Shown: positions 1 to 12,523, counted from the stretch's first letter. The stretch is DNA of 64,000 bases from Curvularia sp. ZM96 (GCA_022457065.1 JAJGBQ010000003.1:3410001-3474000); one strand, 5' to 3'. Notes: generated from the sequence alone by a model not told the origin. Numbers and translations are program-made.

Positions 1-301
1 ACGGGTGGGCACTAAACTTGTGGCACGTGCCAAGTCGGGGCAACCTTACCCATTACCCGATCGTCGTCCGCGTTACGCTGGCACATATCTCCGCAGGTGG
101 CAACAACCACATACCCTTGCCTGTCAAAACAGGGTACCGTGGACGAGGCTGGTACAGGGGTTTTATCAACTACGTGCGCTCCGTAGGATTTGGAGGAGGA
201 TGTGATACACATGCTTTTCTTTCGTTACATATTGTCTTAACCAAGTGTTCTACTCGGGCCTTACGCAACGCTGCAATTCAGTTTTTTTCTTTTCTTTCGC
301 A
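1..301. other. Intergenic, left edge of window
   Basis: This is the upstream region of the first cluster gene. No coding sequence is supported: the short frames crossing it begin with non-ATG codons or run into the real gene out of frame. It should hold the promoter and 5' leader of the AflS-like gene. No exact TCGG-N6-CCGA site was seen; the nearest resemblance is a degenerate TCGG half-site near 252. Confidence 0.5.
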
Positions 302-1779
302 ATGGATTTCAAACAACTAGACGCAATCTCTTCGGACCTTGCTCTTACTGCGAAAAGGCTCAAGACGCTATGCGAGAGCAGCAGCCAAACAATCACGGCC
401 GCCAGCAATGAGCTCACAAACGATGTCCTTGTGCCTTCAGCCATGGCACACAACCTAGAGCACGAAATCGCCTTAGCACAAAGCAATCTCAACAGCATTT
501 CCGCACGCTTAGAAACACTTTTGGCTGGACCTGCTAGTTTTATACGTTCAATGGCGACTCAGGTAGGTGAATGTGCTTTCCCGTACGAGGGCCCTTTTGC
601 AATCTTGACGTGACTTGGCTAAGTCTGGTTCAAAATAGAATCAACTCCTGGCGTGCCTGAAATGGATGGGAGAATACCAAATCATCGCCTACATACCGTT
701 GGACGACATTATTTCGCTCGAAGAATTGGCCAACCTGGCGGATGTATCGGAACACACACTCAGCCGGGTCGTAAGAATGACTGCAACTGCGGGCTTCCTG
801 TACGAACCACAGCCCGGGCACGTTGCACACACCTCTTTGTCTCTGTCTTTTACGACCGAGTTGTCATATTTTGATGCTGCTATGTTTTTGGCGAACAAAG
901 TTGCCCCAGCGTCCTTCGACCTCGCCTTTTTCGCAAACGAGCACGACGGTACCGCGATGCATTTACAATCACCACGCCCATTAGATTTTCTTTCCCAAGA
1001 ACCACAGACCAACCGGCAATGGCAGGCCTTCCGTCAGAGTATGGGTAGTATGAGCAATTCGCTGGCATATCTGCCAAACATGCTCAATTGGCGTAGTCTG
1101 GGTGATGCATCCGTTGTAGATGTGAGTAATCCGAGAAACGATTCCGAGCGATCCTGTTTCCAGTGTTTTGCTGACAAAATGGCCATCACAATAGATCTGC
1201 GATAGTGATACTACGCTGGCACAGGATCTTGCACAGACTGCTCCCGCACTCCGAGTCACTGTACAAACCTACGACTTCACACCCACGGAAACGGCCCTGT
1301 CCACTTTGGGAAATGGCGACAAAGACGTAGTCACGAGTGAACGTGTTATTATACAACGGAGGAAACCCACAGTGTCGCAACCAATAAAGGATGCAGCAGT
1401 GTACCTTCTGCACCCTTCCTTTGGTGCAGCGAGCACACGCGGGTACACTCCTAGCGAGTTGATCACTATGGAACTCAAGGCACATTTCGGTATCCTGCGA
1501 GCCAATCCAGCTGCACTGTTGATTCTGGCTCCGGCAATGTTGCCCGAACCAGGGTCAGTTGCAGTCAATCTTGAAACACAAGCAAGGCTACTGGATTTTG
1601 CAGACACGCATCTTACTGGCCAGGGTGCTATGGAGGTATCTGAGCTATACCGATTGACTGACGGCATATGTGACGCACGTGGAAAACTAGTTGTCAAGAG
1701 TCGGGTTCGGTCTGCTGACGGCGCTACTATTGCCTTAGTTGTCAAATATCAATCTTGTGAGAGCGTAGAGCTCATCTGA
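302..1779 (+). CDS. AflS/AflJ (MdpA)-like pathway co-activator
   Basis: Three exons are proposed: 302-562, 639-1121 and 1195-1779, with introns 563-638 and 1122-1194, both GT-AG. The product is about 442 aa, the usual length for AflJ/AflS. The fold resembles an O-methyltransferase: a winged-helix dimerisation region (about residues 90-140, containing NQLLACLKWMGE and the conserved RVVRMTATAGFL segment) is followed by a degenerate methyltransferase-like half. In Aspergillus, AflS and MdpA do not methylate; they act in the nucleus with the AflR/MdpE Zn2Cys6 factor to activate the cluster. The matching AflR-like gene lies 2.7 kb downstream, which supports the same role here. The start at 302 was chosen because it is the first in-frame ATG; the frame upstream opens only with GTG. 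A true O-methyltransferase is the alternative, but the closest resemblance is to the AflJ family. Confidence 0.85.
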
Positions 1780-2832
1780 TAAACTTTACCGAGTCATTTC
1801 TTCTCCTTGAGATTTCCTGGGATTTCACACTGCATACTGTAGCATCAGATTCCATACCACACTAGTGCACCAATCAAGCGTATCGGCTGCATCCATGTGC
1901 CATAGTAAGTGTTGATATCAAGGCATGGGGGCGGGGCTCGCATATATGGTGATTCCCCATGTATACTTCAAAGCGGTAACTTATGCGTAGCTTCTGGACG
2001 CGGTTGCTGCGGGCATCGTAGCGGGTTTCCCAACTGGCGTACTAGACCGGGTAGCCCCGGTAACATGTGCAACGGTGTGAAGTTAGTGTACCCCACGCAT
2101 TCCAGACGAGCTTCACCAGGGGTCCAACACTCGCATTGCATTCCTTCAAACCGGCAGTGACCTCCGACGGAGCACGATGCCACCGAAGCCCAAGAAACCC
2201 AAGATTTCGAAGACTGTAAATGTTTTGCTTATTGCCGGGGATCAGCGTCGCCATTCAATGACCAGGCTGACGGGTTTCCCCACATTGCCTATTCCGAAAT
2301 GGCTCCGACATGAGAAAGCAAGCCGCAGCCCGGCATTGTTCCACGGCATAAAAGGCTTGAGGGATCACTGCGGCTGAATTTTGCTTAGCCTGCGAATACA
2401 ACCCGAATCGCAAAGCAGGCTGCCAAAAGATACGGACCGATTGGTGCAACTTTGAACCGTTTCGTATCAGAACCCCCCCGCCCCCCTCCCTTCCCCAGGC
2501 ACCCCCGTAGATTTATTGCATCAATGGCGCGTAAAGTGGGTAGTGTACTTCATACTCCGTACGCTTGCGCGAGAGTCGATGGGACGGGCATATGACTAGG
2601 GCAGCGCTTGATCGACGCTACGGGTGGTATTACGGTCCAATGTGCTGGTTCATGGTAGCACGAAGATACCGGTACTCAAATGCAGAAGGCTCTTGTCCCG
2701 AGGGACGTCTTCCGGGGCTCAGGAGGAAGTCAAAGGGAAGAACTGATATAAACCGCTTTGTTGGCCAGTAGTCCACAATCGTTTTGATACACCAACCCTT
2801 TCCCTATCGCCCAAGCTTTCTACATTGAGACA
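1780..2832. other. Intergenic between co-activator and EthD gene
   Basis: About 1.05 kb without a supportable gene. Frames of up to 83 codons occur on both strands but overlap each other and show no recognisable domain. A C-rich tract lies near 2468-2490. The segment next to 2833 should be the EthD gene promoter. Confidence 0.5.
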
Positions 2833-3363
2833 ATGGCAATCGACGACACACAGCAACACAGCAAAGGCCTTCCGCCAAGCAAGTATCTGTGTCTTACCAT
2901 TCTTGGCTACCGCAAACCCGGTTTAAGCGAGGAGGACTATCGTCGCCACATGACGGAGGTATCCGCTCCGCTCACCAAGGATCTTATGGTAAAGCACGGA
3001 ATCAAGCGTTGGACCGTCATTCATAACCCCAAGGAGACGCGAGAGCTCATGAGCCAGCTGTATGATCAACAGATGGCCAACGTGGCGGATTATGATTGCT
3101 TCAGCCAGGTCGTGTTCGAGAGCCTCGATGACTACAAGAGGCTTCGGGAGGACCCGTGGTACAAGAGCCGTCTGTTCGGGGATCATGAGAAGTTTGCTGA
3201 CACGCGGCGAAGCCAGTAAGTTTGTTGGCGCCGTATGGCGAATGCGAAATGCGAGTCATGACTGATGATGCGCAGGATGACTATTGGATGGATCGAGGAA
3301 TGGGTGCATAATGGTCAGATTCGGGAGAGTATGGACGCGCCGTGGCCGTCGTTGCAGGGCTAA
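2833..3363 (+). CDS. EthD-domain decarboxylase, TpcK/MdpH1-like
   Basis: Two exons, 2833-3215 and 3276-3363, joined over a 60-bp intron (3216-3275), give 156 aa. The protein is a single EthD-type dimeric alpha+beta barrel. It starts the domain with a YLCLTILGYRKPGLS strand-helix and continues through EVSAPL and IKRWTVIHNP. Without the second exon the protein would lack the C-terminal helix ending in APWPSLQG. In emodin-type pathways this small protein removes the carboxyl group of atrochrysone carboxylic acid to give atrochrysone or emodin anthrone; it was once annotated together with the anthrone oxygenase as mdpH. Its place in this cluster fits that step. The exact substrate is inferred from context. 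Confidence 0.85.
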
Positions 3364-4507
3364 TGCTGGGCGAGCGTCCAATGAGGGGGTCGTATTATAG
3401 AATAAATTTGTGTGCAGTAATCCAACGTTGCCTCGCCTTGGTTAGATTATCGAGTGCTGATGACGAGTGGCATGATTTGGTGCTGGGCGGAGATGCCCTT
3501 GGCCAGTTTGGGAAGTGACGCGGGATGGTGGCCGGACTGGGCCGCCTGTCTCGCAAAAAGGGACTGCTTGCGTCTAGGCTAGAACATGTGTGTAGACGCG
3601 TAAGATTGTGGACGGTGCACCAGTTCACAATTTCCTCAGGCGGGAGGGAAGCTAGTGGAAAGCTAGAATGATGGACGGCCCGCACGGATTCGCTCTGGCA
3701 AAAGCGAGGCTGGACGTTGAAAGTAGGGACAGGGACGCTAAGCCAGTTTGGGCATGTGGCTAGGCCCGACACAGCGGCCGGCGAAGGAATACCCCGCGAT
3801 GTTACCGAGACGATGGAGTCGTGGCCAGGCCGGACGGCTGGGCAGACGTAAAGCTGGGGCTTAAGCCTGGGATCGTCAGAAACAAAACGAGCAGCGTTGG
3901 CGGTTGGGCCGAGTCGAAGCAGGCTTGGGAACGCGTCCGGGTGGGTCTGCGGCGGTGTTGGCGGTGGTACTTGTTGGTGTTCGCTACACGTGCAGGCGTC
4001 CCGAGTGCTAGGACACTCTTCGGCAGCATACTTACTATGAGTCTGGATCGCCGGGGAACGTGTCAGGTTACAGAATCCAGCAGGCCAATGGTGGCTGCGC
4101 CCTACATTGCCCTTCCAGGGACCAACAAGTGGGTCTTATCAGGGACGTGGGCACAGGGTAGGGTGCCATGTCTCAGTGACCGGTCCGCAGCCACCAGCGT
4201 CAAGGGACCCAGCGGCAGCTCTGCGAGGCTGTCGATTTGCTGCACGATCCCAGGCACCATATAGCAGCGAGATCGATAATTTGGGCGGAATCGGGCGGCA
4301 AGTAACACAAGGCGTCTACAGCATCGAGGGCGAACCCTGATAGGCGATTTGGTCCCCGGCTGCGCGTGATTTTGGCCGTGATCGTGGAGGAGCCTGAGAC
4401 GGACATCATCGATACTAAAGAGTGCAGACCGTCCGAGGAATATGTACAGGTAACTCAGTACCAGTAACACAACAAGAGAAGCACAAGCAGCGTGGTTGAC
4501 GTTGGCC
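3364..4507. other. Intergenic upstream of the AflR-like gene
   Basis: About 1.14 kb with no supportable gene. A minus-strand frame of 195 codons (4102-4689) overlaps the start of the regulator gene and has no recognisable domain, so it is treated as a shadow. The stretch is presumably the regulator's promoter and long 5' leader. Confidence 0.5.
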
Positions 4508-6253
4508 ATGAGCACACACGCCAAGACGAACGACTCTGCCGTCGCCACCAATTGCAGCCGCCCCGCCGCGGCGGCTCGGACGACTAGCGGCGGCCCCAAG
4601 GTGCGCGACTGCTGCCAGGCCTGTGCCAAATCCAAAGTCCGCTGTACAAAGGAACGACCAACATGCTCGCGCTGCGAGAGCAAAGGCATCGAGTGCCGCT
4701 ATCTTCACTGCCGTCGCCCTGGCCGTGTGCCTGGCAGCGGCGCACGACGCGCAAATCCACAACCAACCGACCGTCCCAAGAGCCAGGTCGCGGGGGCTCC
4801 AGATGCAGGCAAACCCCTCCACCTGCCCTCGTCTCCATCGCCTTCGCCACGCGACAGCACCAGCAGTAGCACAGCAGACCATGGGCTTGCATCGCTGCTC
4901 CTGTCGCCCGTATCCACGACCCAGCCGCCCGACCAGGCCCCAGTCTGTAGCGCCAATACCCACCACCACCACCATCACCACCACCACCACCGCGTCGACT
5001 CGTTCCAGACGCATTCCAACGCCTCCGATGCCCTCGCCCCCGACCTCTTTCCCGCACTCGGCTTCGACCCCTCCGACCCCTCCTATGGCGTCTGGGACGA
5101 CTGCCTCGACACGCTGGCGGGTCTCGACCAGCCCTCGTATCCCCATCTCATGGACTGGGACCCCTCCACCACGGCCATGTCAGGAAATCTGCCCCTCAAC
5201 TCGGGTCTGGGTCTGGATATGTTCGACAGTGCCAGTGCCAGCGGCCCTCAGTCGCCCACCAGCCGTCTGCTCCCCCCTGATGTCTTGATGCAGCCAGCCA
5301 GCACCTTTTCTACGGAGCCGAGCTCACGCGCGTCGTCTTCAGAGTCACTGTCATCATCATCATCATCATCATCATCTGCATCGTCGTCTGCATCTACGGT
5401 GCTCACATCACTTTCATCGGCATCTTCATCGGCATCGAGGCCTCCCAGCTTGCCCAGGGACGTTGTGGCGCTAACAGCCCTACCCGGCAACCAGTCATGC
5501 GGCCAGTCCATGCATACAGGAGGAGTTAACTCGACCGTTTCACAAGCGGGTAATGGCACCAGCTGCAATTGTCTGGACAAGGCCCTCGATCTGTTCAAAG
5601 GCGTGACCAAAGATCCCTGCTCGGACGCGTCTTCCGCTTCTGGCAGCCCCCTGACTCAAGTTATCCTGAGCAAAAACAAGGAGACGATTCAGGCTATGGT
5701 GGCTCTCGTCAACTGCAACAACTGCAGAAACGATAGGCTGCTTATTGCCGTGGCCCTGCTCATCACCATGAAGATGCTGTCCTGGTATGCTTCAGCTGCC
5801 GCTTTGACCGGCGGTTCTGGCGCCGGTCCCAGCATCGACGATGCCTCCAAGGCTAGCAGTAGTGGACACGGGAGCCCCACGCCAGGCACATCAGCGGCAC
5901 CGGCCCGTAACCATCATTGTCATCGACAGGCTAAACAACAGGTTTTGCGTGAACTGCATTCTGTGCAACGACTCATAACTTCACTTTCAGCCAGACTAAA
6001 GGGTCTCGAGTCGGACAATGCCGGCGCTGGCGCAAACGCTCGATTTTCACAGCTTTACTCTGCCTCCAAAGAGCCAGAACGCAGCTTCGATGGCCGGAAG
6101 CGCATGACGCACGCCATGTCATTGCCGCCGGCGGTCGTCGACACGGCACTAATGCCCATCTCTACTCGGGCGCTGGAGGCGGTTGAGGTGGATGCCCGGA
6201 GCAGTCTCGGCTTCCTATCAGCAGTGGTGAGAAATGCTCTCAAAGAAAGTTGA
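4508..6253 (+). CDS. AflR/MdpE-like Zn2Cys6 transcription factor
   Basis: A single exon encodes 581 aa. The start is the ATG at 4508; the frame opens 12 bases earlier with TTG. A Zn2Cys6 cluster lies at residues 36-63, with cysteines at 36, 39, 46, 53, 56 and 63 (spacing 2-6-6-2-6), followed directly by a basic RRPGR linker as in AflR. The middle is low-complexity: a run of about 10 histidines near residue 158 and a long serine run (about 280-310) coded by a TCA repeat. The C-terminal third carries the AflR-type domain, with CNCLDKALDLFK, a C-x2-C pair in VNCNNC and LLITMKMLSWYA. AflR-type factors bind palindromic TCG/CGA elements as dimers. This protein is the obvious candidate reader of the TCGG-N6-CCGA sites further along the cluster. 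Confidence 0.9.
   Translation: MSTHAKTNDSAVATNCSRPAAAARTTSGGPKVRDCCQACAKSKVRCTKERPTCSRCESKGIECRYLHCRRPGRVPGSGARRANPQPTDRPKSQVAGAPDAGKPLHLPSSPSPSPRDSTSSSTADHGLASLLLSPVSTTQPPDQAPVCSANTHHHHHHHHHHRVDSFQTHSNASDALAPDLFPALGFDPSDPSYGVWDDCLDTLAGLDQPSYPHLMDWDPSTTAMSGNLPLNSGLGLDMFDSASASGPQSPTSRLLPPDVLMQPASTFSTEPSSRASSSESLSSSSSSSSSASSSASTVLTSLSSASSSASRPPSLPRDVVALTALPGNQSCGQSMHTGGVNSTVSQAGNGTSCNCLDKALDLFKGVTKDPCSDASSASGSPLTQVILSKNKETIQAMVALVNCNNCRNDRLLIAVALLITMKMLSWYASAAALTGGSGAGPSIDDASKASSSGHGSPTPGTSAAPARNHHCHRQAKQQVLRELHSVQRLITSLSARLKGLESDNAGAGANARFSQLYSASKEPERSFDGRKRMTHAMSLPPAVVDTALMPISTRALEAVEVDARSSLGFLSAVVRNALKES
5349..5390 (+). repeat. TCA/TCG trinucleotide repeat coding polyserine
   Basis: A (TCA)n run with TCG/TCT interruptions sits inside the AflR-like gene and encodes the serine tract. 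Together with the CAC repeat at about 4962-4990, which encodes polyhistidine, it is a likely site of length variation between strains. Confidence 0.8.
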
Positions 6254-7295
6254 GTATATGCGATTGCCTGATCTAATGGACCAAGAACGGGCAAACTCAA
6301 GGGGGGTTCTCTTTCTCGTTCCTTTTCATATGGCTACGGTTCTTCTCAGACTATACCACGTTTTCAACCACTGGCGGAATATGACAGGCGTTCTTTATCC
6401 ATGTGTAGATGTAGATACTGGTCACTGGACGTGTATATGCTCGTTTGCAAATCAATGGTGCGATGCGGCAGGCGGTGTTACAAAGACGGGCCTTTGACGG
6501 CATGTTGATGTTCTTAGTAGCAAATTTATATTCCTCTCTCTCTCTCTTTAGCCAGCTACCCACTTCTCGTGCAGTAATGTAATCATAGACACGATGAGGA
6601 CTGTGGCGGTGAGCTATGTTGTTTGAACCCAATGGCCAGGTCATTGTGCGGGTCCTCGTGAAGCATTGATGGCACACCCAGACGAGAACACATGCGGCGA
6701 TGCTGGCCGTGAAGTCTAGTATACCAGTATCACTAGGAATCAATGCACTGTGTAATGATAGCGTTGCAGATATGTGGCTGGCGTTTGGTACATTGCTGCG
6801 TCGGGGCAACGTCTGGCCAATCATCGACAGGCTCTCGGTGTCCGCGGGTTCCAGTGCGCGATCTTCACAAGATATCCTTAGACGATTACGTGCCAGGCCC
6901 ACCATAGAACCCTGTAGACTTCCCTTGCCGCCAATGGTGCAAACGTCTATTAGTGCCCGACTGTCAGCCGCAATGACTTGCTGTACTGGTAGGTTTCGCT
7001 CGGCACCCGCGGTGTCCAGGCCCCTACCAACGCGCACATCTGCCGCCGTGGCATTGGCCAGGGTATTGTTGCGGCGCTGCAGCCTCATGCCCTTTTCCTT
7101 TCACATGTATCCGATCTATGTAATTGGTGATCATTCATGGCCATCGAGATGTTTGACACACTCACCGTACTCGAGCTCCCTATAATACGCATGTCTACAG
7201 CAGGATGCCCTACTCATACACTGAAACTGTGCCTCACTTGCTTTGTCTCTCTAGTCTCTTTCCTGTCCGCCTCTTTGTCCGATTGAATCTTTGAA
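6254..7295. other. Intergenic between regulator and ABC transporter
   Basis: About 1.04 kb. It contains a short (CT)n microsatellite at 6533-6547. A minus-strand frame of 245 codons (6351-7088) starts with ATG but has no recognisable domain and uneven amino-acid composition, so it is not called. The right end should be the transporter promoter. Confidence 0.45.
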
Positions 7296-10200
7296 ATGGA
7301 CACCCAGGGCGAGCAAGCCCATGTCCCTAAAGAACTTGCTCACGACGAGGTAAACATGTCCTCTCAATCCTTCGTATCTCCCTCACCCATTGAAAAGCAC
7401 CAGCGGGATGAGGTGAAAGATGTCGACGACAGTGCGGACCAGAGTTCAACAAACACTCAAATTGAACAATGGCGACTAGCCAAAGATCTCAAATACTTTG
7501 ACTTGAACAACCAAGCTGGCAGCCGCAAGCTTGGCGTCACATGGAAGAATCTGAGTGTCAATGTTGTTCCTGCGGATGAACGATTCAAGGAAAACATTTT
7601 CAGCCAGTTCAACCTCATTCAACTTGCCAAGGACCTTCGGGCAAAGCCAGCCTTGAAAACAATTCTCGAATCCAGCTCGGGATGTGTTCGTCCTGGAGAG
7701 ATGCTGCTTGTCTTAGGACGTCCAGGTTCCGGATGCACAACATTACTCAAGATGCTAGCCAACAAGCGGAATGGGTATGTACCAAACCATTATACTTAGG
7801 ACCAAGCTAACTAAGCCCACAAGATACGCACAAGTCGACGGCGACGTTTACTTTGGGTCACTTGACGCTGAACAAGCCAAACAGTACTCTGGCAGTATTG
7901 TTATCAACAACGAGGAGGAATTGTTCTATCCAACCCTCACCGTCGGCGAGACCATGGACTTTGCTACCCGTCTCAATATGCCCGCGAACCTAGAAGGAAA
8001 TGGCGCCAGCCGCACCGAAGCTCGACGCAACTTCAAGCAATTCCTCCTCAACTCGATGGGCATCGCACACACAGAAGGCACCAAGGTCGGTGACGCATAC
8101 GTGCGAGGCGTCTCTGGTGGTGAGCGGAAGCGAGTTTCCATCATCGAGACTCTTGCAACCCGTGGTAGCGTGGTATGTTGGGACAACTCAACACGAGGAT
8201 TAGATGCCTCCACTGCTCTTGAGTACGTCCGCGCGCTACGGTGTCTCACAGACAACATGGGCATGTCTACCATTGTCACGCTATACCAAGCTGGCAACGG
8301 TATCTACGATCTTTTCGACAAGGTACTGGTCCTTGACCAGGGCAAGCAGATCTACTATGGCTCTCGTGAGGAGGCTCGACCCTTCATGGAAAGCCTTGGC
8401 TTTGTCTGCGGCGACGGAGCCAACGTGGCGGATTTCCTCACTGGTGTGACTGTGCCCAGTGAACGGCAAATCAAACCTGGCTTCGAATCGACGTTTCCTC
8501 GCAGGAATACTGACATACGAGATGCATATGCGCAGTCCACGATCAAGGCAAAGATGGACCAAGAACTGGACTATCCCTTCACAGACGAGGCCAAGGCTAC
8601 CACGGCGACGTTTGTCGACTCTGTGAGAGCGGAGAAATCCGGACAACTACCCAAGTCCTCCCCCATGACGGTATCGTTCCCCGACCAAGTCAAAGCTTGC
8701 GTTGTCCGCCAATACCAAGTCTTATGGGGAGACAAGCCGAGTTTGATTATGAGGCAAGCCACCAACATCATCCAAGCTTTGATTTCTGGATCGCTCTTCT
8801 ACAATGCACCAGACAACACTGCAGGGTTGTTCCTCAAGTCCGGAGCTCTCTTTCTCTCTCTTTTGTTCAATGCTCTCTTCACCCTGTCAGAAGTTAATGA
8901 CTCGTTCGTTGGCCGTCCGATCTTGGCAAAGCAGAAGAACTTTGCCTTCTTCAATCCCGCTGCTTTCTGCATTGCCCAAGTCGCCGCCGATATCCCCATT
9001 CTCATTTTCCAGACTGCCTGTTTTGTCCTGATCGTCTATTGGATGACCGCCTTGAAGGCGACTGCTGCAGCATTCTTCACAAACTGGTTCGTTGTATACG
9101 TCGTCACTCTCGCCATGACTGCCATGATGAGGACGATCGGTGCAGGCTTCCCCTCTTTCAACTCTGCGTCCAAGGTTTCCGGCTTTGCCATCACTGCGAC
9201 CATTGTCTATATGGGTACGTAATCATATCTCCGGGTTCAAAAAACATTTACTAACATCCCTAGGTTACGAAATTCCAAAGCCAGACATGCACCCATGGTT
9301 CGTTTGGGTCTACTGGATTAATCCCCTAGCATATGGATTTGAGTCCCTGATGGCAACCGAGTACGAGGGAACTGAGATCCCATGCGTCTACGATAACCTC
9401 ATCCCGAACTATCTCCCTCAATACCAAGACCCAAGCGCACAATCTTGTGCGGGCATCCGCGGTGCGCGACCTGGCGCAACTTCGCTTACCGGAAAAGAGT
9501 ATCTGGACAGCCTATCGTACTCCCCATCCAACGTCTGGCGCAATGTGGGTATTCTTTTCGCGTGGTGGGCTTTGTTCATTGCCTGCACAATCATCTTTAC
9601 CCTTCGCTGGAACGATACCTCCAGCTCGAGCACTACCTACATTCCACGTGAGAAGCAGAAGTACGTCCAAAGACTTCGCGCATCTCCGAAACAAGATGAG
9701 GAATCTCTACAAAGCGAAAAGATCACACCCAACAACGACACTCTTGGCAAACACGAGGGATCAAAAGACAAACTCGAAGGGAGTCTCATTCGTAACACGT
9801 CAATCTTTACTTGGCGAAATCTTACCTATACCGTCAAGACTCCGTCAGGTGATCGGACTCTGCTCAACAACGTTCACGGCTACGTCAAACCCGGAATGTT
9901 GGGCGCGCTCATGGGATCCTCAGGTGCTGGCAAAACCACTCTTCTCGATGTTCTCGCCCAGCGGAAGACTGCTGGAACCATCAAAGGTGAAATCTTGGTT
10001 GATGGCCGTCCCCTTCCAGTCTCATTCCAACGATCTGCTGGATATTGCGAGCAGCTTGACGTCCACGATGCTTACTCTACTGTTCGAGAAGCCCTCGAAT
10101 TCTCAGCCTTGCTCCGTCAAAGCCGTGACACGCCTGTTGAGGAGAAGCTCGCGTATGTTGACACCATTATCGATCTTCTAGAACTACACGACCTTGAGAA

Positions 10201-11710
10201 CACACTCATCGGAACTGTGGGTGCTGGACTTTCAGTCGAGCAGCGCAAGCGAGTCACTATCGGCGTTGAGCTTGTTTCCAAGCCATCTATCCTGATCTTC
10301 CTCGACGAACCCACCTCTGGTCTAGACGGTCAGGCAGCTTTCAATACTGTTCGATTCCTGAGGAAGCTCGCCGATGTTGGTCAAGCAGTTCTAGTTACGA
10401 TTCACCAGCCCTCAGCCTTGCTGTTCGCGCAATTTGATGTCCTCCTTCTCCTCGCCAGCGGTGGTAAGACCGTTTACTTTGGTGAGATTGGCGAGAATGC
10501 AGAGAAGATTAAGGAGTACTTTGGTCGCTATGATGCACCATGCCCCGTCAGCGCCAATCCTGCCGAGCACATGATCGACGTCGTCAGCGGCCATCACCCC
10601 AGCGGCAAGGACTGGCATGAAGTGTGGCTCAGTTCGCCCGAGTCAGCAGCCCTGAACCAGCACTTGGAAGAGATCATCTCGGACGCAGCTAGCAAGGAGC
10701 CAGGTACCAAGGACGATGGATACGAGTTTGCGACCACGTTCTGGACTCAAACCAAGCTCGTCTTGCATCGCATGAATATCGGTTTCTTCCGCGACACAGC
10801 CTACTTCAACAACAAGCTCCTTCTTCACGGTGGCGTTGCATTCTTCATCGGTTTCACATTCTGGCAAATCGGAAACTCGGTCGGCGAGCAAAAGTACATC
10901 TTGTTCTCCATCTTCCAGTACATTTTCGTCGCACCAGGAGTCATTGCGCAACTGCAGCCTATCTTCTTGGAAAGGCGAGATGTATACGAGACACGCGAGA
11001 AGAAGTCCAAGATGTACTCGTGGCAGGCATTCGTCACAGCCTTGATTGTGTCTGAGATGCCATACCTCGTCATCTGCGCCGTTCTCTACTACGTCGTATT
11101 CTACTTCGCATCAGGCCTCCCCACCGATCCCAGCAGCGCGGGTGCCGTCTTCTTCGTCTTCTTGATCTACCAGTTCATCTACACCGGGTTCGGCCAGTTT
11201 GTAGCTGCGTACGCACCCAACGCCGTATTCGCCTCCCTCGTGAACCCGCTTCTTCTCGCCGTTCTCTGCTGCTTCTGCGGCGTCCTCATCCCCTACGACA
11301 ACATCCAAGAGTTCTGGCGCTACTGGATCTACTACCTCGACCCTTTCAAGTACCTCATCGGCTCGCTCCTCGTCTTCACCGACTGGGACTGGAAAATCGA
11401 ATGCAAAGACAGCGAATTCGCGATTTTCAGCCCCCCAGGCGGCGGTAACCAGACGTGCGGAGTGTACTTGCAAGAGTGGTTGGCTGGGCCCGGTAGACGC
11501 ACGAATCTTGTTAATCCTGATGCGACGTCTGATTGCCGCGTCTGCCAGTATACCTGGGGACGAGACTACCTGGCTACTGTCAATCTCACGGAGAAGTATT
11601 ATGGATGGAGAGACGCTGGTATCTGCGTCATCTTTTCGCTGTCTGGCTATGCACTCGTCTATCTGCTCATGAAGTTGAGGACGAAGGCTAGCAAGAAGGC
11701 TGAGCAGTAA
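7296..11710 (+). CDS. PDR-type (ABCG) full-size ABC transporter
   Basis: Three exons, 7296-7774, 7824-9214 and 9264-11710, with two 49-bp introns, encode 1438 aa. The architecture is the fungal pleiotropic drug resistance layout (NBD-TMD)2. NBD1 has Walker A at residues 141-149 with cysteine 147 where lysine is normal, an intact VSGGE signature at 256-260 and a Walker B ending at Asp280. NBD2 has a canonical Walker A (841-849, Lys847), a divergent LSVEQ signature at 946-950 and Walker B Asp971-Glu972. This reciprocal degeneracy is normal for PDR proteins. Each half ends in about six membrane segments. It should be a plasma-membrane exporter. Its position between the regulator and the ketoreductase suggests export of the anthraquinone or self-protection, but PDR substrates are broad, so that role is inferred. 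Confidence 0.9.
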
Positions 11711-12523
11711 GCATGCTTAGCTTGAGCGTCAACAGTACGCGAGTGACGCATATATCCTAATTTGGACTGTTTGAGATGGGGGCTTTTCACTTTTGCTGTT
11801 ATTGTGGGCGGCATTTGAGCAGCGTTTTGCAGTTTTTGAAATTGCTTGAAGATTCTCATATCTTCTTAGAAAGATCTAGAAAAAGTCGCTTAATACCCTG
11901 TTGTTAGATAATGCAAACAAATGTTATCAAATAGTTAATATATTCTTCATATTTCAAGATACTCGCCAAACGCAAGTAACGGTCATGGTATGCACAGCCA
12001 TGTTTCTTAGTATGTACTTCCTCTAACAACCACTTGTGACATAGTGATTTCTATCATGTATATACTTTGACGATGTGAACCAGGGCACAGGAATCCTCTG
12101 GAGTTTGGGCACCGTTAACACCCGAAGCTTGACACCCATAGCGTTGTTCCGAAGAGAAACTCCCTGAAGTATAATACACTCTGCTATAGTTTGTTTCATG
12201 CAAGGACCGCATTTCCACCGGCCTGGATATATTTAGCGAAGTCTCGCGACAGCATTGTCCCGAAAACGTGCCGATGCTAATCTCGGTGAAGTCACATGAT
12301 GCATGAGTATCATGACGTATTTCTGGGGCGACACTTGGCACACAGTAGTTGTATTGGTGTTGTCGAGCTAGCCGTGCAGTCTCGATTTTTCTTACTGAAT
12401 CTACGCATAAGGCTTGCAAGATACACGGAATAATCTCTCTATTCATCCATACTACGCGTTGCTATGATATTCTAATAAGAAATTACATGCATTATAGTCG
12501 AACAAAAACACCGAGTACCTAGC
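11711..12523. other. Intergenic, convergent 3' ends
   Basis: About 0.8 kb between the stop of the ABC transporter and the stop of the minus-strand ketoreductase. It is AT-rich. A 130-codon minus frame at 12054-12446 has no recognisable domain. It presumably contains the two terminators. Confidence 0.5.

Noticed and set aside
4102..4689. 195-codon minus-strand ORF overlapping the regulator start
   Set aside because: Antisense to the Zn2Cys6 coding region, without a domain; likely a GC-bias shadow.
6351..7088. 245-codon minus-strand ORF starting with ATG between regulator and ABC transporter
   Set aside because: No recognisable domain or membrane pattern, odd composition, and it covers what should be the 3' region of one gene and the promoter of the next.
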